From Citrobacter sp. wls619 (GTDB taxonomy: Bacteria > Pseudomonadota > Gammaproteobacteria > Enterobacterales > Enterobacteriaceae), in NCBI RefSeq assembly GCF_005281345.1, contig NZ_SZXJ01000101.1:43371-107370 (forward strand): a stretch of 64,000 nt of DNA, read 5' to 3'. Position 1 is the stretch's first letter, and each line of letters starts with the position of its first letter. The notes below the pieces were generated by a model that worked only from the letters and a program-made list of their open reading frames with translations, did no database searches and was not told the DNA's origin. A program made the translations under genes and the position numbers. This document shows, piece after piece, positions 31,522-41,027 of this stretch.

Positions 31522-32904
31522 ATGTTGACATTTATAGAACTCCTTATTGGAGTCGTTGTTATTGTGGGTGTAGCTCGCTACATCATTAAAGGTTATTCCG
31601 CGACCGGCGTATTGTTTGTCGGGGGGCTGGTTTTATTGATTATCAGCGCCCTGATGGGACATAAAGTTCTGCCCGGCAGTGCCGAAAGTACCGGTTACAC
31701 CGCGACAGATATTGTTGAATATATTAAAATTTTGCTGATGAGCCGCGGCGGCGACCTTGGCATGATGATTATGATGTTGTGTGGTTTTGCCGCCTACATG
31801 ACGCATATCGGCGCGAACGATATGGTCGTTAAGCTGGCCTCCAAACCCCTGCAATATATCAACTCGCCTTACATGCTCATGATTGCCGCCTATTTTGTTG
31901 CCTGCCTGATGTCACTGGCCGTCTCTTCGGCAACCGGGCTGGGCGTGCTGTTGATGGCGACACTCTTTCCGGTCATGGTTAACGTTGGGATCAGTCGTGG
32001 TGCTGCGGCGGCCATTTGCGCCTCCCCTGCCGCCATCATTCTTTCTCCAACTTCCGGGGATGTCGTGCTGGCTGCAAAAGCAGCGGAAATGCCACTGATC
32101 GACTTCGCGTTTAAAACCACGCTGCCGATTTCCATTGCTGCCATTATTGGTATGGCGATTGCCCATTACTTCTGGCAGCGCTATCTGGATAAAAAAGAGA
32201 ACATCTCTCACGAAATGTTAGATGTGGCAGAAATCACCACCACAGCCCCTTCGTTTTATGCCATCCTGCCGTTTACCCCGATCGTCGGCGTACTGATTTT
32301 TGATGGTAAATGGGGCCCGCAACTGCACATCATCACGATTCTGGTGCTGTGCATGCTTATTGCCGCAGTGCTGGAGTTCATCCGCGGGTTCAATACCCAG
32401 AAGGTTTTCTCAGGTCTGGAAGTGGCCTACCGCGGCATGGCAGATGCCTTTGCTAACGTCGTCATGCTGTTAGTTGCAGCCGGTGTATTTGCTCAGGGTC
32501 TGAGCACCATTGGCTTTATTCAGAGTCTGATCTCTATCGCCACCTCATTTGGTTCTGCAAGTATTATTCTGATGCTGGTCCTGGTGATTCTGACCATGCT
32601 GGCCGCAATGACCACGGGCTCCGGTAACGCACCTTTCTACGCCTTCGTTGAGATGATCCCAAAACTGGCGCACTCTTCCGGGATCAACCCTGCCTACCTT
32701 TCGATCCCAATGCTGCAGGCGTCAAACCTCGGACGCACAATCTCCCCAGTATCCGGTGTGGTTGTGGCTGTCGCAGGGATGGCGAAGATTTCACCGTTTG
32801 AAGTCGTAAAACGGACGTCTGTTCCGGTGATGGTCGGACTGCTGATTGTGATTATCGCCACGGAAGTGATGGTACCGGCAACGTCTGCCCTGATTGGCGG
32901 TTAA
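31522..32904 (+). CDS. dcuC: Anaerobic C4-dicarboxylate (succinate efflux) transporter DcuC
   Basis: An inner-membrane antiporter used mainly for succinate export during fermentation. The 460-residue hydrophobic protein has about 12-14 helices and near identity to E. coli. The ATG at 31522 follows AGGGGAAA and gives MLTFIELLIGVVV; a second in-frame ATG lies 15 bases upstream. It fits the neighbouring cit genes, which yield succinate under anaerobiosis. Confidence 0.97.
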   Translation: MLTFIELLIGVVVIVGVARYIIKGYSATGVLFVGGLVLLIISALMGHKVLPGSAESTGYTATDIVEYIKILLMSRGGDLGMMIMMLCGFAAYMTHIGANDMVVKLASKPLQYINSPYMLMIAAYFVACLMSLAVSSATGLGVLLMATLFPVMVNVGISRGAAAAICASPAAIILSPTSGDVVLAAKAAEMPLIDFAFKTTLPISIAAIIGMAIAHYFWQRYLDKKENISHEMLDVAEITTTAPSFYAILPFTPIVGVLIFDGKWGPQLHIITILVLCMLIAAVLEFIRGFNTQKVFSGLEVAYRGMADAFANVVMLLVAAGVFAQGLSTIGFIQSLISIATSFGSASIILMLVLVILTMLAAMTTGSGNAPFYAFVEMIPKLAHSSGINPAYLSIPMLQASNLGRTISPVSGVVVAVAGMAKISPFEVVKRTSVPVMVGLLIVIIATEVMVPATSALIGG

Positions 32905-32945
32905 CGATACCTGTCAATACCTGACCTTAATACACAAAATCATTT

Positions 32946-33055
32946 ATGCTGCATCGCGGCGGCAAGTGAAGACATCCCCAGGAGCATAGATAACTATGTG
33001 ACTGGGGTTTCTGCACGCAGCCAACAAAGAGGCAGCTTAAAGGATGACGTGTATT
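32946..33055. repeat. ERIC element (intergenic repeat unit)
   Basis: The central palindrome, TCCCCAGGAGCATAG then ATAACTATGTGACTGGGG, and the flank GCAGCCAACAAAGAGGCAGC match the Enterobacterial Repetitive Intergenic Consensus used for ERIC-PCR. Its right end reaches the dpiA stop codon at 33054-33056. Confidence 0.85.
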
Positions 33056-33734
33056 AGCCGCCGTGGTAAATACGCTGCGGTCTACCTACCTTCCCGTGAA
33101 TAATCTCCGCAATGATCAAATGGCGGCTGGCACAGTACTCCAGGTAGCGTCTGGATGTTGTACGGCTGATGGTAAGCGCCTGGGCGATCGTTTCCGCAGT
33201 ATGATGCACCGTCGGGTCAGCAAACAACTTCAGTACCGCATTCAGCGTTAGCGCGTCGATCCCCGTCGGCAAATCCCCTTTCGGCTCACCGCGCGCATAG
33301 GCATTAAACATTTCATCGATCTGTTTTTGGCTGGCACTGTCATTACCGGCCAACATTCTTCTGCGTTGCTGATACCGGGTAAGCGTCTGCCCCAGTCGCT
33401 CGTAGGCTATGGGTTTAACCAGATAATCAAAAGCCCCGCTGCGTACGGCTTCTGAGACCGTATCCATATCACTGGCTGCCGTGGTAAACACCACGCCGCC
33501 AGGGTAGCGTGCCTGAGTCAGCTCGTGTAACAGCGTTATGCCCTTGCCATCCGGCAAGTAGTTATCAAGAAGAATCAAACCGGGCTTAAAACGCTCAATC
33601 ATCATTCTTGCCTGCGCAAGATTACCCGCCAGCCATATCTGGCTGAAACCGGGTATATGGCGGATATATTCAGCATGCATTTCCGCCAGTAGCGTTTCAT
33701 CCTCAACGATCAACAGCGTTAATGGTTCCGTCAT
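33054..33734 (-). CDS. dpiA: Response regulator DpiA (CitB)
   Basis: A citrate-family response regulator that activates the cit operon. The 226-residue protein has a receiver domain with phospho-acceptor D57 (LILLDNYLPDG) and acidic pair E11-D12, then a C-terminal winged-helix DNA-binding region. It overlaps dpiB by 32 bp. The stop codon coincides with the edge of an ERIC element. Confidence 0.95.
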   Translation of the reverse strand: MTEPLTLLIVEDETLLAEMHAEYIRHIPGFSQIWLAGNLAQARMMIERFKPGLILLDNYLPDGKGITLLHELTQARYPGGVVFTTAASDMDTVSEAVRSGAFDYLVKPIAYERLGQTLTRYQQRRRMLAGNDSASQKQIDEMFNAYARGEPKGDLPTGIDALTLNAVLKLFADPTVHHTAETIAQALTISRTTSRRYLEYCASRHLIIAEIIHGKVGRPQRIYHGG

Positions 33735-35364
33735 TGTTTTTTTTCACTTTCGGAAGAAATAAAGAAAATAAGGTACCGCAGGGGGAGTTATCTTCGAGCG
33801 TAATAACCCCATTACAGCGCCTCACATAACTTGCAATCAGATACAAACCGATGCCATGTTCGCCTGGTTCATCAGTACGAGTGCTCACACCCTGTTCAAA
33901 TATTTTTTCGCGCAATGCTTCCGGTACGCCACAACCTTGATCGGCGACTTCGATGATCACCTCATCGCCCTCATCGCTCAGATAGAGTTCAACGACCTTG
34001 TTACCCTGCTGGGTACGCAAACTGGCTTCAAACGCATTATCAAGCAGATTGCCAACAATTGCTGCAAACTCTGTGCTATCCAACCCCTCAGGAAGTTTAT
34101 GCAGTTGACTGCCAGGCACAATGGTCATTGTGAGACCCAGTTCCCGCGCACGCTGTACCTTGCCAAACAGCAGGCCTGCAACCTGACGATCGGCGAAAGC
34201 GCCACGCAGACTATCAATGAGTTGCTGCTGCGCCTGCGACTCTCCCTGAACCATGGCCAGCACCCGGTCATACTCTTTCATTTGTAGCAGACCATTGATG
34301 GTGGACATCCAGTTCAGGTGTTCATGACGTAGTGTTCTCAGGCTTTCTACATACTGTTTGATTTGTGTTAGCTGGGCATTCAGAGTCGCAATTTCATCTT
34401 TGCTACGAAAGCTGATGATAGCCCCGAGCAGTTCATCGCCTGAGCGGATAGCCTCGCGGTTGGCAATCACACTCAACCCATTGAAGTTAACCATCGCATC
34501 CTGGCGCTTTTCCGCAATCTGCTGGGTAAAAAAATCTGCTGGCTGAACGACATCCGCAATCGGCTTACCTAACCACTTACGTCCAGGCGACGAGAGCCCC
34601 AGCATTTTTCTCGCACTGCGGTTTATCGCCGTAATGCACCCGTCAGGATCAACAGCAATTAAGCCTTCGTACACTGAGCTAAACAGCGCTTCCTGCTGAC
34701 GTACCACCCGTGCGATTTGTTTGGGCTCCATACCCAACATCTGGCGTCGGATATGGGCGGCAAAAAACCAGGAAAGTAACATAAGCACCAGTAACAACAG
34801 AATGAACACCCCTGCCATCGGAAGTAAGAAATCCGAGCGCCAGCTGTCGATTTTACTGATCAGGTAGCCAATTGAGACAACACCGATGATTTTACCATCA
34901 TCATCAAAGATAGGGGTTTTGGCGCGCATCGCCATTCCGATAGACCCTTTACCGGTAATGAAATAGCTTTCCCCTTTCTCCAGTGCGCCGGGCTTGGTGA
35001 ACTGCATGGGGTAGCCAATTTTATCCGGATTAGGGTGGTAAAGACGGATCGAGTGGGTATCACCGATAACCACATAGTCAAAGTCAGTCCCGCTCTGCAA
35101 CTTATCCGCTATCGTTGCCAGACGCTCGTAATCACGGTGCTTTACGGCAGCAATAATGCTGTCGTTCGAGGCGATAATTTTCGCCTGATTCATTGCCATA
35201 TCGCGAACATGCGTTGCCAGATAATCTTCAAAGCTGGCGGTAAAGTATTGTGCTAACGCCGCGATGATAAAAACAGAAACGACCAGAATGAGGAGAAAGA
35301 TACGCAACGGAAACGCCAGGCTGCGAAAAAAAGGAAACCGTGTTTTATTTTTCTTTTCCGACAT
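33703..35364 (-). CDS. dpiB: Citrate sensor histidine kinase DpiB (CitA)
   Basis: A membrane kinase that senses citrate through a periplasmic PAS domain. The 553-residue protein has helices at about 20-42 and 181-205 enclosing that domain, where the citrate-type motif RLYHPNPDKIG is seen. A cytoplasmic PAS follows (about 220-325). The phospho-acceptor is H347 (LRHEHLNW), and the HATPase domain has the N box DNAFEA and G box GEHGIGLYL. It is divergent from citC across a shared regulatory region. Confidence 0.96.
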   Translation of the reverse strand: MSEKKNKTRFPFFRSLAFPLRIFLLILVVSVFIIAALAQYFTASFEDYLATHVRDMAMNQAKIIASNDSIIAAVKHRDYERLATIADKLQSGTDFDYVVIGDTHSIRLYHPNPDKIGYPMQFTKPGALEKGESYFITGKGSIGMAMRAKTPIFDDDGKIIGVVSIGYLISKIDSWRSDFLLPMAGVFILLLLVLMLLSWFFAAHIRRQMLGMEPKQIARVVRQQEALFSSVYEGLIAVDPDGCITAINRSARKMLGLSSPGRKWLGKPIADVVQPADFFTQQIAEKRQDAMVNFNGLSVIANREAIRSGDELLGAIISFRSKDEIATLNAQLTQIKQYVESLRTLRHEHLNWMSTINGLLQMKEYDRVLAMVQGESQAQQQLIDSLRGAFADRQVAGLLFGKVQRARELGLTMTIVPGSQLHKLPEGLDSTEFAAIVGNLLDNAFEASLRTQQGNKVVELYLSDEGDEVIIEVADQGCGVPEALREKIFEQGVSTRTDEPGEHGIGLYLIASYVRRCNGVITLEDNSPCGTLFSLFLPKVKKNNDGTINAVDR

Positions 35365-35753
35365 GTTTTTTCCTCACCGACGTTAACCGAAACTTATTTT
35401 TCGTTGTATTTGTAATAAAAATGTTTTATTTACAAGCCACGGCCTAAAATAGGATCGTTACAGATTCCCCACCTTAAATCAATTAAACAAATAAAAACCA
35501 CACGCTATTTCCGGGTTAAATTAATTAAAAAACTTAAAACCATAAAACACATTAAAACCATCTAACTTATTGTGAAATAAATCAAAATTTACCGCCAAAA
35601 TACTCCTTACGATGTATGCAGCAGGGAAAAAAAGAAATACTCCGTAATAAAAAAACATTCCCTTCAATTGCAAACAAAACGTTATCAGGTTGCTAAACAG
35701 AGCAACAAAAACAGAAACCCAGTAACAAATATACCATCGGGGCTCTATTTACT
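35365..35753. promoter_or_regulatory. dpiB-citC divergent regulatory region (389 bp, no gene)
   Basis: This is a very AT-rich gap with repeated AATTAA and AAAACC tracts. DpiA/CitB-type regulators bind A/T-rich sites between these genes in relatives, so it presumably drives both dpiBA and citCDEFXGT. I see no ORF or RNA gene. Confidence 0.7.
35571..35586 (+). promoter_or_regulatory. CRP/FNR-like site upstream of citC
   Basis: TGTGA-N6-TCAAA matches nine of ten CRP core positions. The overlapping GTGAA-N4-ATCAA matches eight of ten FNR positions. Anaerobic, catabolite-repressed citrate fermentation fits either; which one binds cannot be told from sequence. Confidence 0.45.
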
Positions 35754-36830
35754 ATGTTCGGTAATAATATATTCACGCAAGTTAAACGCTCAGAAAATAA
35801 AAAGATGGCGGTTATCGCTCAATTTCTGAAAGAGAACGATTTGAGCGTTGATACCACCGTCGAAGTATTTATCACCGTCACCCGTAACGACCGCCTGATC
35901 GCCTGTGGCGGTATCGCCGGCAATATCATTAAATGCGTCGCGATCTGTGAATCCGTGCGCGGTGAAGGCTTAGCGCTGACGCTGGCGACTGAGTTAATCA
36001 ACCTCGCCTACGAGCGGCATTGCACCCATCTCTTCATCTATACCAAAACCGAGTATGAGTCACTGTTTAAGCAGTGCGGTTTTTCGACGCTGACCAGCGT
36101 GCCCGGCATTATGGTGTTGATGGAAAACAGCACCACTCGCCTGAAACGCTACGCGGAATCACTGGCGAAACAGCGCCGTGAAGGGAAAAAAATTGGCTGT
36201 ATCGTGATGAACGCCAACCCCTTCACCAACGGGCACCGTTTTCTGATCCAACAAGCCGCCGCACAGTGCGACTGGCTGCATCTGTTTTTGGTGAAAGAAG
36301 ATACCTCGCGTTTCCCGTATGAAGACCGACTGGACCTGGTACTCAAAGGGACAAAAGATATTCCACGTTTAACCGTACACCGCGGTTCGGAATACATCAT
36401 TTCTCGCGCCACGTTCCCGTGCTACTTCATTAAAGAGCAGAGCGTTATTAACCACTGCTACACCGAAATAGACCTGAAAATTTTCCGTCAGTACCTGGCC
36501 CCGGCACTCGGCGTTACGCACCGTTTCGTCGGTACTGAGCCGTATTGCACCGTCACCTCCCAGTACAACAACGATATGCGCTACTGGCTGGAGACCCCAA
36601 CACTTCCCGCCCCGCCGATTGAACTGGTGGAAATTGAGCGGCTGTGTTTCCAGGAGATGCCGATTTCCGCCTCCTGGGTACGCAAGCTGCTGGTTAAAAA
36701 AGATCTCACGGCTATCGCATCCCTGGTACCCGAAGCCACGCTGCACTACTTGCAAAGCATGGTTGAGCGAACCTCATCGGCTGCGACAGTCCGCCAAAAT
36801 ACCCCCGCATTAGCAACAGGTGAAAAATGA
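35754..36830 (+). CDS. citC: [Citrate (pro-3S)-lyase] ligase
   Basis: CitC activates citrate lyase by acetylating the thiol of its prosthetic group, using acetate and ATP. The 358-residue protein has an N-terminal GNAT-like part (about 30-120) and a nucleotidyltransferase-like part starting [18 protein letters not shown] (HxGH-type motif, about 152-169). It overlaps citD by four bases (ATGA) and heads the operon. Confidence 0.96.
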   Translation: MFGNNIFTQVKRSENKKMAVIAQFLKENDLSVDTTVEVFITVTRNDRLIACGGIAGNIIKCVAICESVRGEGLALTLATELINLAYERHCTHLFIYTKTEYESLFKQCGFSTLTSVPGIMVLMENSTTRLKRYAESLAKQRREGKKIGCIVMNANPFTNGHRFLIQQAAAQCDWLHLFLVKEDTSRFPYEDRLDLVLKGTKDIPRLTVHRGSEYIISRATFPCYFIKEQSVINHCYTEIDLKIFRQYLAPALGVTHRFVGTEPYCTVTSQYNNDMRYWLETPTLPAPPIELVEIERLCFQEMPISASWVRKLLVKKDLTAIASLVPEATLHYLQSMVERTSSAATVRQNTPALATGEK

Positions 36831-37123
36831 AAATAAACCAGGCAGCCGTCGCAGGCACTCTCGAGTCCGGTGATGTGATGATCCGCATCGCCCCGCTCGA
36901 TACGCAGGATATTGACCTGCAGGTTAACAGTAGCGTCGAAAAGCAGTTCGGTGATGCCATCAGGGCCACCATTCTGGACGTTCTGTCCCGCTATAACGTC
37001 CGCGGCGTGCAATTAAATGTTGATGATAAAGGCGCACTGGACTGCATTTTACGTGCGCGACTGGAAGCATTACTGGCCCGCGCCAGCGGCATTCCGGCAC
37101 TGCCATGGGAGGATTGCCAATGA
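36827..37123 (+). CDS. citD: Citrate lyase acyl carrier protein (gamma subunit)
   Basis: A 98-residue acyl carrier carrying 2'-(5''-triphosphoribosyl)-3'-dephospho-CoA on a serine. The modified serine is S14 in [12 protein letters not shown] overlaps at both ends couple it to citC and citE. Confidence 0.97.
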   Translation: MKINQAAVAGTLESGDVMIRIAPLDTQDIDLQVNSSVEKQFGDAIRATILDVLSRYNVRGVQLNVDDKGALDCILRARLEALLARASGIPALPWEDCQ

Positions 37124-38028
37124 TTTCCGATTCTTTACAACAACGTAAATCCCGCACACGCCGCAGCATGTTGTTCGTACCAGGCGCTAACGCCGCGATG
37201 GTCAGCAACTCATTCATCTACCCGGCAGATGCGCTGATGTTCGACTTGGAAGACTCCGTCGCACTGCGTGAGAAAGACACTGCGCGCCGCATGGTGTATC
37301 ACGCGCTGCAGCATCCGCTGTATCACGACGTTGAAACTATCGTGCGCGTTAACGCCCTCGACTCCGAATGGGGCATCAATGACCTCGAAGCCGTCGTACG
37401 CGGTGGCGCTGACATCGTGCGTTTACCCAAAACGGATACCGCCCAGGATGTCACCGATATCGAAAGCGAAATCCTGCGTATTGAAAACGCCTGTGGTCGT
37501 GAACCCGGCAGCACCGGTTTGTTGGCCGCTATCGAATCACCATTAGGTATTACCCGCGCAGTAGAAATTGCCCACGCTTCCGAGCGTCTAATCGGTATTG
37601 CGCTCGGCGCAGAAGACTACGTACGTAACCTGCGTACCGAACGCTCCCCGGAAGGCACCGAACTGCTGTTTGCACGGTGCTCAATTCTGCAGGCTGCGCG
37701 TTCTGCCGGCATTCAGGCGTTCGATACCGTCTATTCCGATGCCAATAACGAAGCGGGTTTCCTGCACGAAGCCGCACACATCAAGCAACTGGGTTTTGAT
37801 GGTAAGTCGCTCATCAACCCGCGTCAGATTGAACTCCTGCACAACCTGTATGCCCCGACGCGCAAAGAGCTGGCTCACGCACGTCTGGTGGTAGAAGCCG
37901 CTGAAGCCGCCGCCCGTGAAGGCCGTGGCGTAGTTTCCCTGAACGGCAAGATGGTCGACAGCCCGGTTATCGAGCGCGCCCTTCTGGTTATCTCCCGTGC
38001 AGAACTTTCCGGCATTCGCGAAGAATAA
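37120..38028 (+). CDS. citE: Citrate lyase beta subunit (citryl-ACP lyase)
   Basis: CitE cleaves citryl-ACP to oxaloacetate and acetyl-ACP. The 302-residue TIM-barrel protein has FDLEDSV near 47-53 for metal binding and the family motif [12 protein letters not shown] near 230. The start at 37120 overlaps the citD stop by four bases, so I prefer it to the upstream in-frame codon at 37105. Confidence 0.97.
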   Translation: MISDSLQQRKSRTRRSMLFVPGANAAMVSNSFIYPADALMFDLEDSVALREKDTARRMVYHALQHPLYHDVETIVRVNALDSEWGINDLEAVVRGGADIVRLPKTDTAQDVTDIESEILRIENACGREPGSTGLLAAIESPLGITRAVEIAHASERLIGIALGAEDYVRNLRTERSPEGTELLFARCSILQAARSAGIQAFDTVYSDANNEAGFLHEAAHIKQLGFDGKSLINPRQIELLHNLYAPTRKELAHARLVVEAAEAAAREGRGVVSLNGKMVDSPVIERALLVISRAELSGIREE

Positions 38029-38037
38029 GGCAAAAAA

Positions 38038-39570
38038 ATGACGCAGAAAATCGAACAGTCTCAACGACAGGATCGCGTGGCGACCTGGAGCCGTCATGCA
38101 GAAAGCGAGCTTTCCGCTTATCAGAGCACCGCAAAAGTTGAATTACAGGCGCAAAAACCGCGCAACAAAAAGCTGTGCGCTAACCTGGAAGAGGCCATTC
38201 GCCGTTCAGGCTTACAGGATGGCATGACCATCTCTTTCCACCACGCTTTCCGCGGTGGCGATCTGACGATCAACCTGGTGATGGATACCATCGCTGCAAT
38301 GGGCTTTAAAAACCTGACGCTGGCTTCCAGCTCCCTGAGCGACTGCCATGCGCCGCTGGTTGAACACATTCGTCAGGGTGTCGTCAGCCGTATTTATACT
38401 TCTGGTCTGCGTGGCCCGCTGGCAGAAGAGATCTCTCGCGGTCTGCTGGCTGAACCTGTTCAGGTCCACTCTCACGGTGGTCGTGTACATCTGGTACAAA
38501 GCGGCGAACTCAACATTGATGTCGCCTTCCTCGGCGTACCGTCCTGTGACCCGTTTGGTAACGCCAACGGTTACACAGGTAAAGCCTGCTGTGGCTCCCT
38601 GGGCTACGCTCGTGTCGATGCTGAAAACGCCAAACAGGTTGTCCTGCTGACCGAACAGCTGCTGACCTACCCGCATAATCCAGCCAGCATTACCCAGGAT
38701 CAGGTGGATCTGATTGTACAAATCGACCAGGTCGGTGATGCTGACAAAATTGGTGCTGATGCCACTCGCATGACCACCAACCCGCGCGAATTGCTGATCG
38801 CCCGCAGCGCAGCAGACGTTATTGCTAACTCCGGCTACTTCAAAGAAGGTTTTTCATTGCAGACAGGAACCGGCGGCGCGTCTCTGGCCGTTACCCGTTT
38901 CCTGGAAGACAAAATGCGCAGCCGCGACATCCGTGCTGACTTTGCGCTGGGCGGCATCACTGCCACCATCGTTGACCTGCATGAGAAAGGCTTAATCCGC
39001 AAACTGCTGGATGTACAGAGCTTCGACCGTAATGCGGCAGAATCTCTGGCACGCAATCCAAATCACATTGAAATCAGTGCTAACCAGTATGCCAACTGGG
39101 GCTCAAAAGGCGCCTCTGTTGATCGTCTGGATGTCGTGGTACTGAGCGCGCTGGAAGTAGATACCAACTTCAACGTTAACGTACTGACCGGTTCTGACGG
39201 CGTACTGCGCGGCGCATCCGGTGGCCACTGTGATACTGCGGTTGCCGCAGCGCTTTCCATCATCGTCGCCCCGCTGGTTCGCGGACGCATCCCGACGCTG
39301 GTTGATAACGTCCTGACCTGCGTAACCCCGGGTTCCAGCGTTGATATCCTGGTCACTGACCACGGTATCGCCGTCAACCCTGCACGCCCTGAGCTGGCAG
39401 AACGTCTGCAAGAAGCGGGCATGAAAGTCGTGTCCATTGAATGGTTGCGCGAACGTGCACAGCAGCTTACCGGTCAGCCACGCGCTATCGAATTTACTGA
39501 CCGCGTGATTGCCGTTGTGCGTTATCGCGATGGCTCAGTGATTGACGTTGTGCATCAGGTGAAGGAATAA
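38038..39570 (+). CDS. citF: Citrate lyase alpha subunit (citrate:acetyl-ACP transferase)
   Basis: CitF exchanges acetyl for citryl on the carrier protein. It is 510 residues, the family length, with glycine-rich CoA-transferase-like segments (TSGLRGPLAEE, GSDGVLRGASGGHCD). It follows citE by nine bases and precedes citX by three. Confidence 0.97.
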   Translation: MTQKIEQSQRQDRVATWSRHAESELSAYQSTAKVELQAQKPRNKKLCANLEEAIRRSGLQDGMTISFHHAFRGGDLTINLVMDTIAAMGFKNLTLASSSLSDCHAPLVEHIRQGVVSRIYTSGLRGPLAEEISRGLLAEPVQVHSHGGRVHLVQSGELNIDVAFLGVPSCDPFGNANGYTGKACCGSLGYARVDAENAKQVVLLTEQLLTYPHNPASITQDQVDLIVQIDQVGDADKIGADATRMTTNPRELLIARSAADVIANSGYFKEGFSLQTGTGGASLAVTRFLEDKMRSRDIRADFALGGITATIVDLHEKGLIRKLLDVQSFDRNAAESLARNPNHIEISANQYANWGSKGASVDRLDVVVLSALEVDTNFNVNVLTGSDGVLRGASGGHCDTAVAAALSIIVAPLVRGRIPTLVDNVLTCVTPGSSVDILVTDHGIAVNPARPELAERLQEAGMKVVSIEWLRERAQQLTGQPRAIEFTDRVIAVVRYRDGSVIDVVHQVKE

Positions 39571-39573
39571 GCC

Positions 39574-40128
39574 ATGCACCTGCTCCCTGAACACGCCACC
39601 TGCCACGCGGTTTCCATTCCCGAGCTGCTCGCCAGCCGCGATGAGAGACAAGCGAGGCAACATGCCTGGCTCACGCGTCATCACGCGCCATTGGTCTCTT
39701 TTACCGTGGTAGCGCCAGGTCCGATTAAAGACAGCGAATTAACCCGTCGTATCTTTAATCACGGCGTCATCGCCCTGCTTGCGCTGGCGAAACAATCATC
39801 CTGGATTGTCAGGGAGCAAACTGCGCTGGTCTCCGCCAGCGGCCCGGAAGGTCTGTTGTCCATCGAGGCGCCAGCCCACGACCTCAAGCTCGCCACTATC
39901 GAGCTTGAGCATTCACATCCGCTGGGACGGTTATGGGACATCGATGTCCTGACCCCGGAAGGAGAAATCCTGTCCCGCCGTCATTTCGCGCTTCCTGCCC
40001 GTCGCTGTCTGTTGTGCGAGCAAAGCGCTGCCGACTGTGCGCGGGGTAAAACCCACGCGCTTTCCGACTTACTCATTCAAATGGAGGCACTGCTGCATGA
40101 TGCCGATTCCCGCAACATCGACGAATAA
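39574..40128 (+). CDS. citX: Apo-citrate lyase phosphoribosyl-dephospho-CoA transferase
   Basis: CitX attaches the prosthetic group to CitD. The 184-residue protein contains the nucleotidyltransferase-like motif GRLWDIDV near 124-131, followed by a cysteine pair (CLLC). citG starts inside its 3' end, a 32-bp overlap. Confidence 0.95.
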   Translation: MHLLPEHATCHAVSIPELLASRDERQARQHAWLTRHHAPLVSFTVVAPGPIKDSELTRRIFNHGVIALLALAKQSSWIVREQTALVSASGPEGLLSIEAPAHDLKLATIELEHSHPLGRLWDIDVLTPEGEILSRRHFALPARRCLLCEQSAADCARGKTHALSDLLIQMEALLHDADSRNIDE

Positions 40129-41002
40129 CGCAGTTCTTCCACTGGATCTGCCCGACGCCTACGCCACGCTTGCCTGGCGCGCCATGCTGACTGAAGTCAA
40201 CTTATCGCCCAAACCGGGTCTGGTGGATCGCATTAATAACGGCGCACATAAAGATATGGCGCTGGAAGATTTTCATCGCAGCGCAGAGGCTATCCAGGCC
40301 TGGCTGCCACGTTTTATCGAATACGGCGCATTCAGCGCGCAGTTGTCACCTGAAGAGGTACTGAAAGGACTGCGTCCACTGGGTATGGCCTGCGAAGCCG
40401 ATATGTTTCGCGCCACCGCTGGGGTGAACACCCATAAAGGCAGCATCTTTTCTCTGGGACTGCTGTGTGCCGCCATTGGCCGCCTGCACCAGCTCCAACT
40501 GACTGTTACCGCTGAAACCATTTGCTCTACGGCAGCAACATTTTGCCGTGGCCTGACCGAGCGCGAACTGCGCCAGAACAATCAACAACTCACGGCTGGC
40601 CAACGTCTTTATCAGCAACTGGGATTAACCGGCGCACGGGGCGAAGCCGAAGCGGGATATCCGCTCGTCATCCAGCATGCTCTGCCGCACTACCGCGCAC
40701 TGCTGACTCAGGGCCGCGACCCTGAACTGGCGTTACTCGACACATTATTGCTGCTGATGTCTATCAATGGCGACACCAACGTGGCTTCACGTGGCGGCGC
40801 GGAGGGTCTGCGGTGGATACAACGGCAGGCCACCACATTATTGCAGCAAGGGGGAATTCGTACCCCCGCCGATCTCCATTACCTACACCAGTTCGACCAA
40901 CAGTGCATCGAACGCAACCTCAGTCCAGGAGGCTGTGCCGATCTGCTGATCGTTACCTGGTTCTTAGCTCAGATTTCGCAAGTTCATCATTATCACAATT
41001 AA
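40097..41002 (+). CDS. citG: Triphosphoribosyl-dephospho-CoA synthase
   Basis: CitG builds the citrate lyase cofactor precursor from dephospho-CoA and ATP. From the ATG at 40097 the protein has 301 residues with conserved [16 protein letters not shown] and [16 protein letters not shown] at 40083-40087 sets the start; the next codon is also ATG, so 40100 is equally possible. It ends 25 bp before citT. Confidence 0.93.
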   Translation: MMPIPATSTNNAVLPLDLPDAYATLAWRAMLTEVNLSPKPGLVDRINNGAHKDMALEDFHRSAEAIQAWLPRFIEYGAFSAQLSPEEVLKGLRPLGMACEADMFRATAGVNTHKGSIFSLGLLCAAIGRLHQLQLTVTAETICSTAATFCRGLTERELRQNNQQLTAGQRLYQQLGLTGARGEAEAGYPLVIQHALPHYRALLTQGRDPELALLDTLLLLMSINGDTNVASRGGAEGLRWIQRQATTLLQQGGIRTPADLHYLHQFDQQCIERNLSPGGCADLLIVTWFLAQISQVHHYHN

Positions 41003-41027
41003 AGATCCTTTCCGGAGAATCACACAC

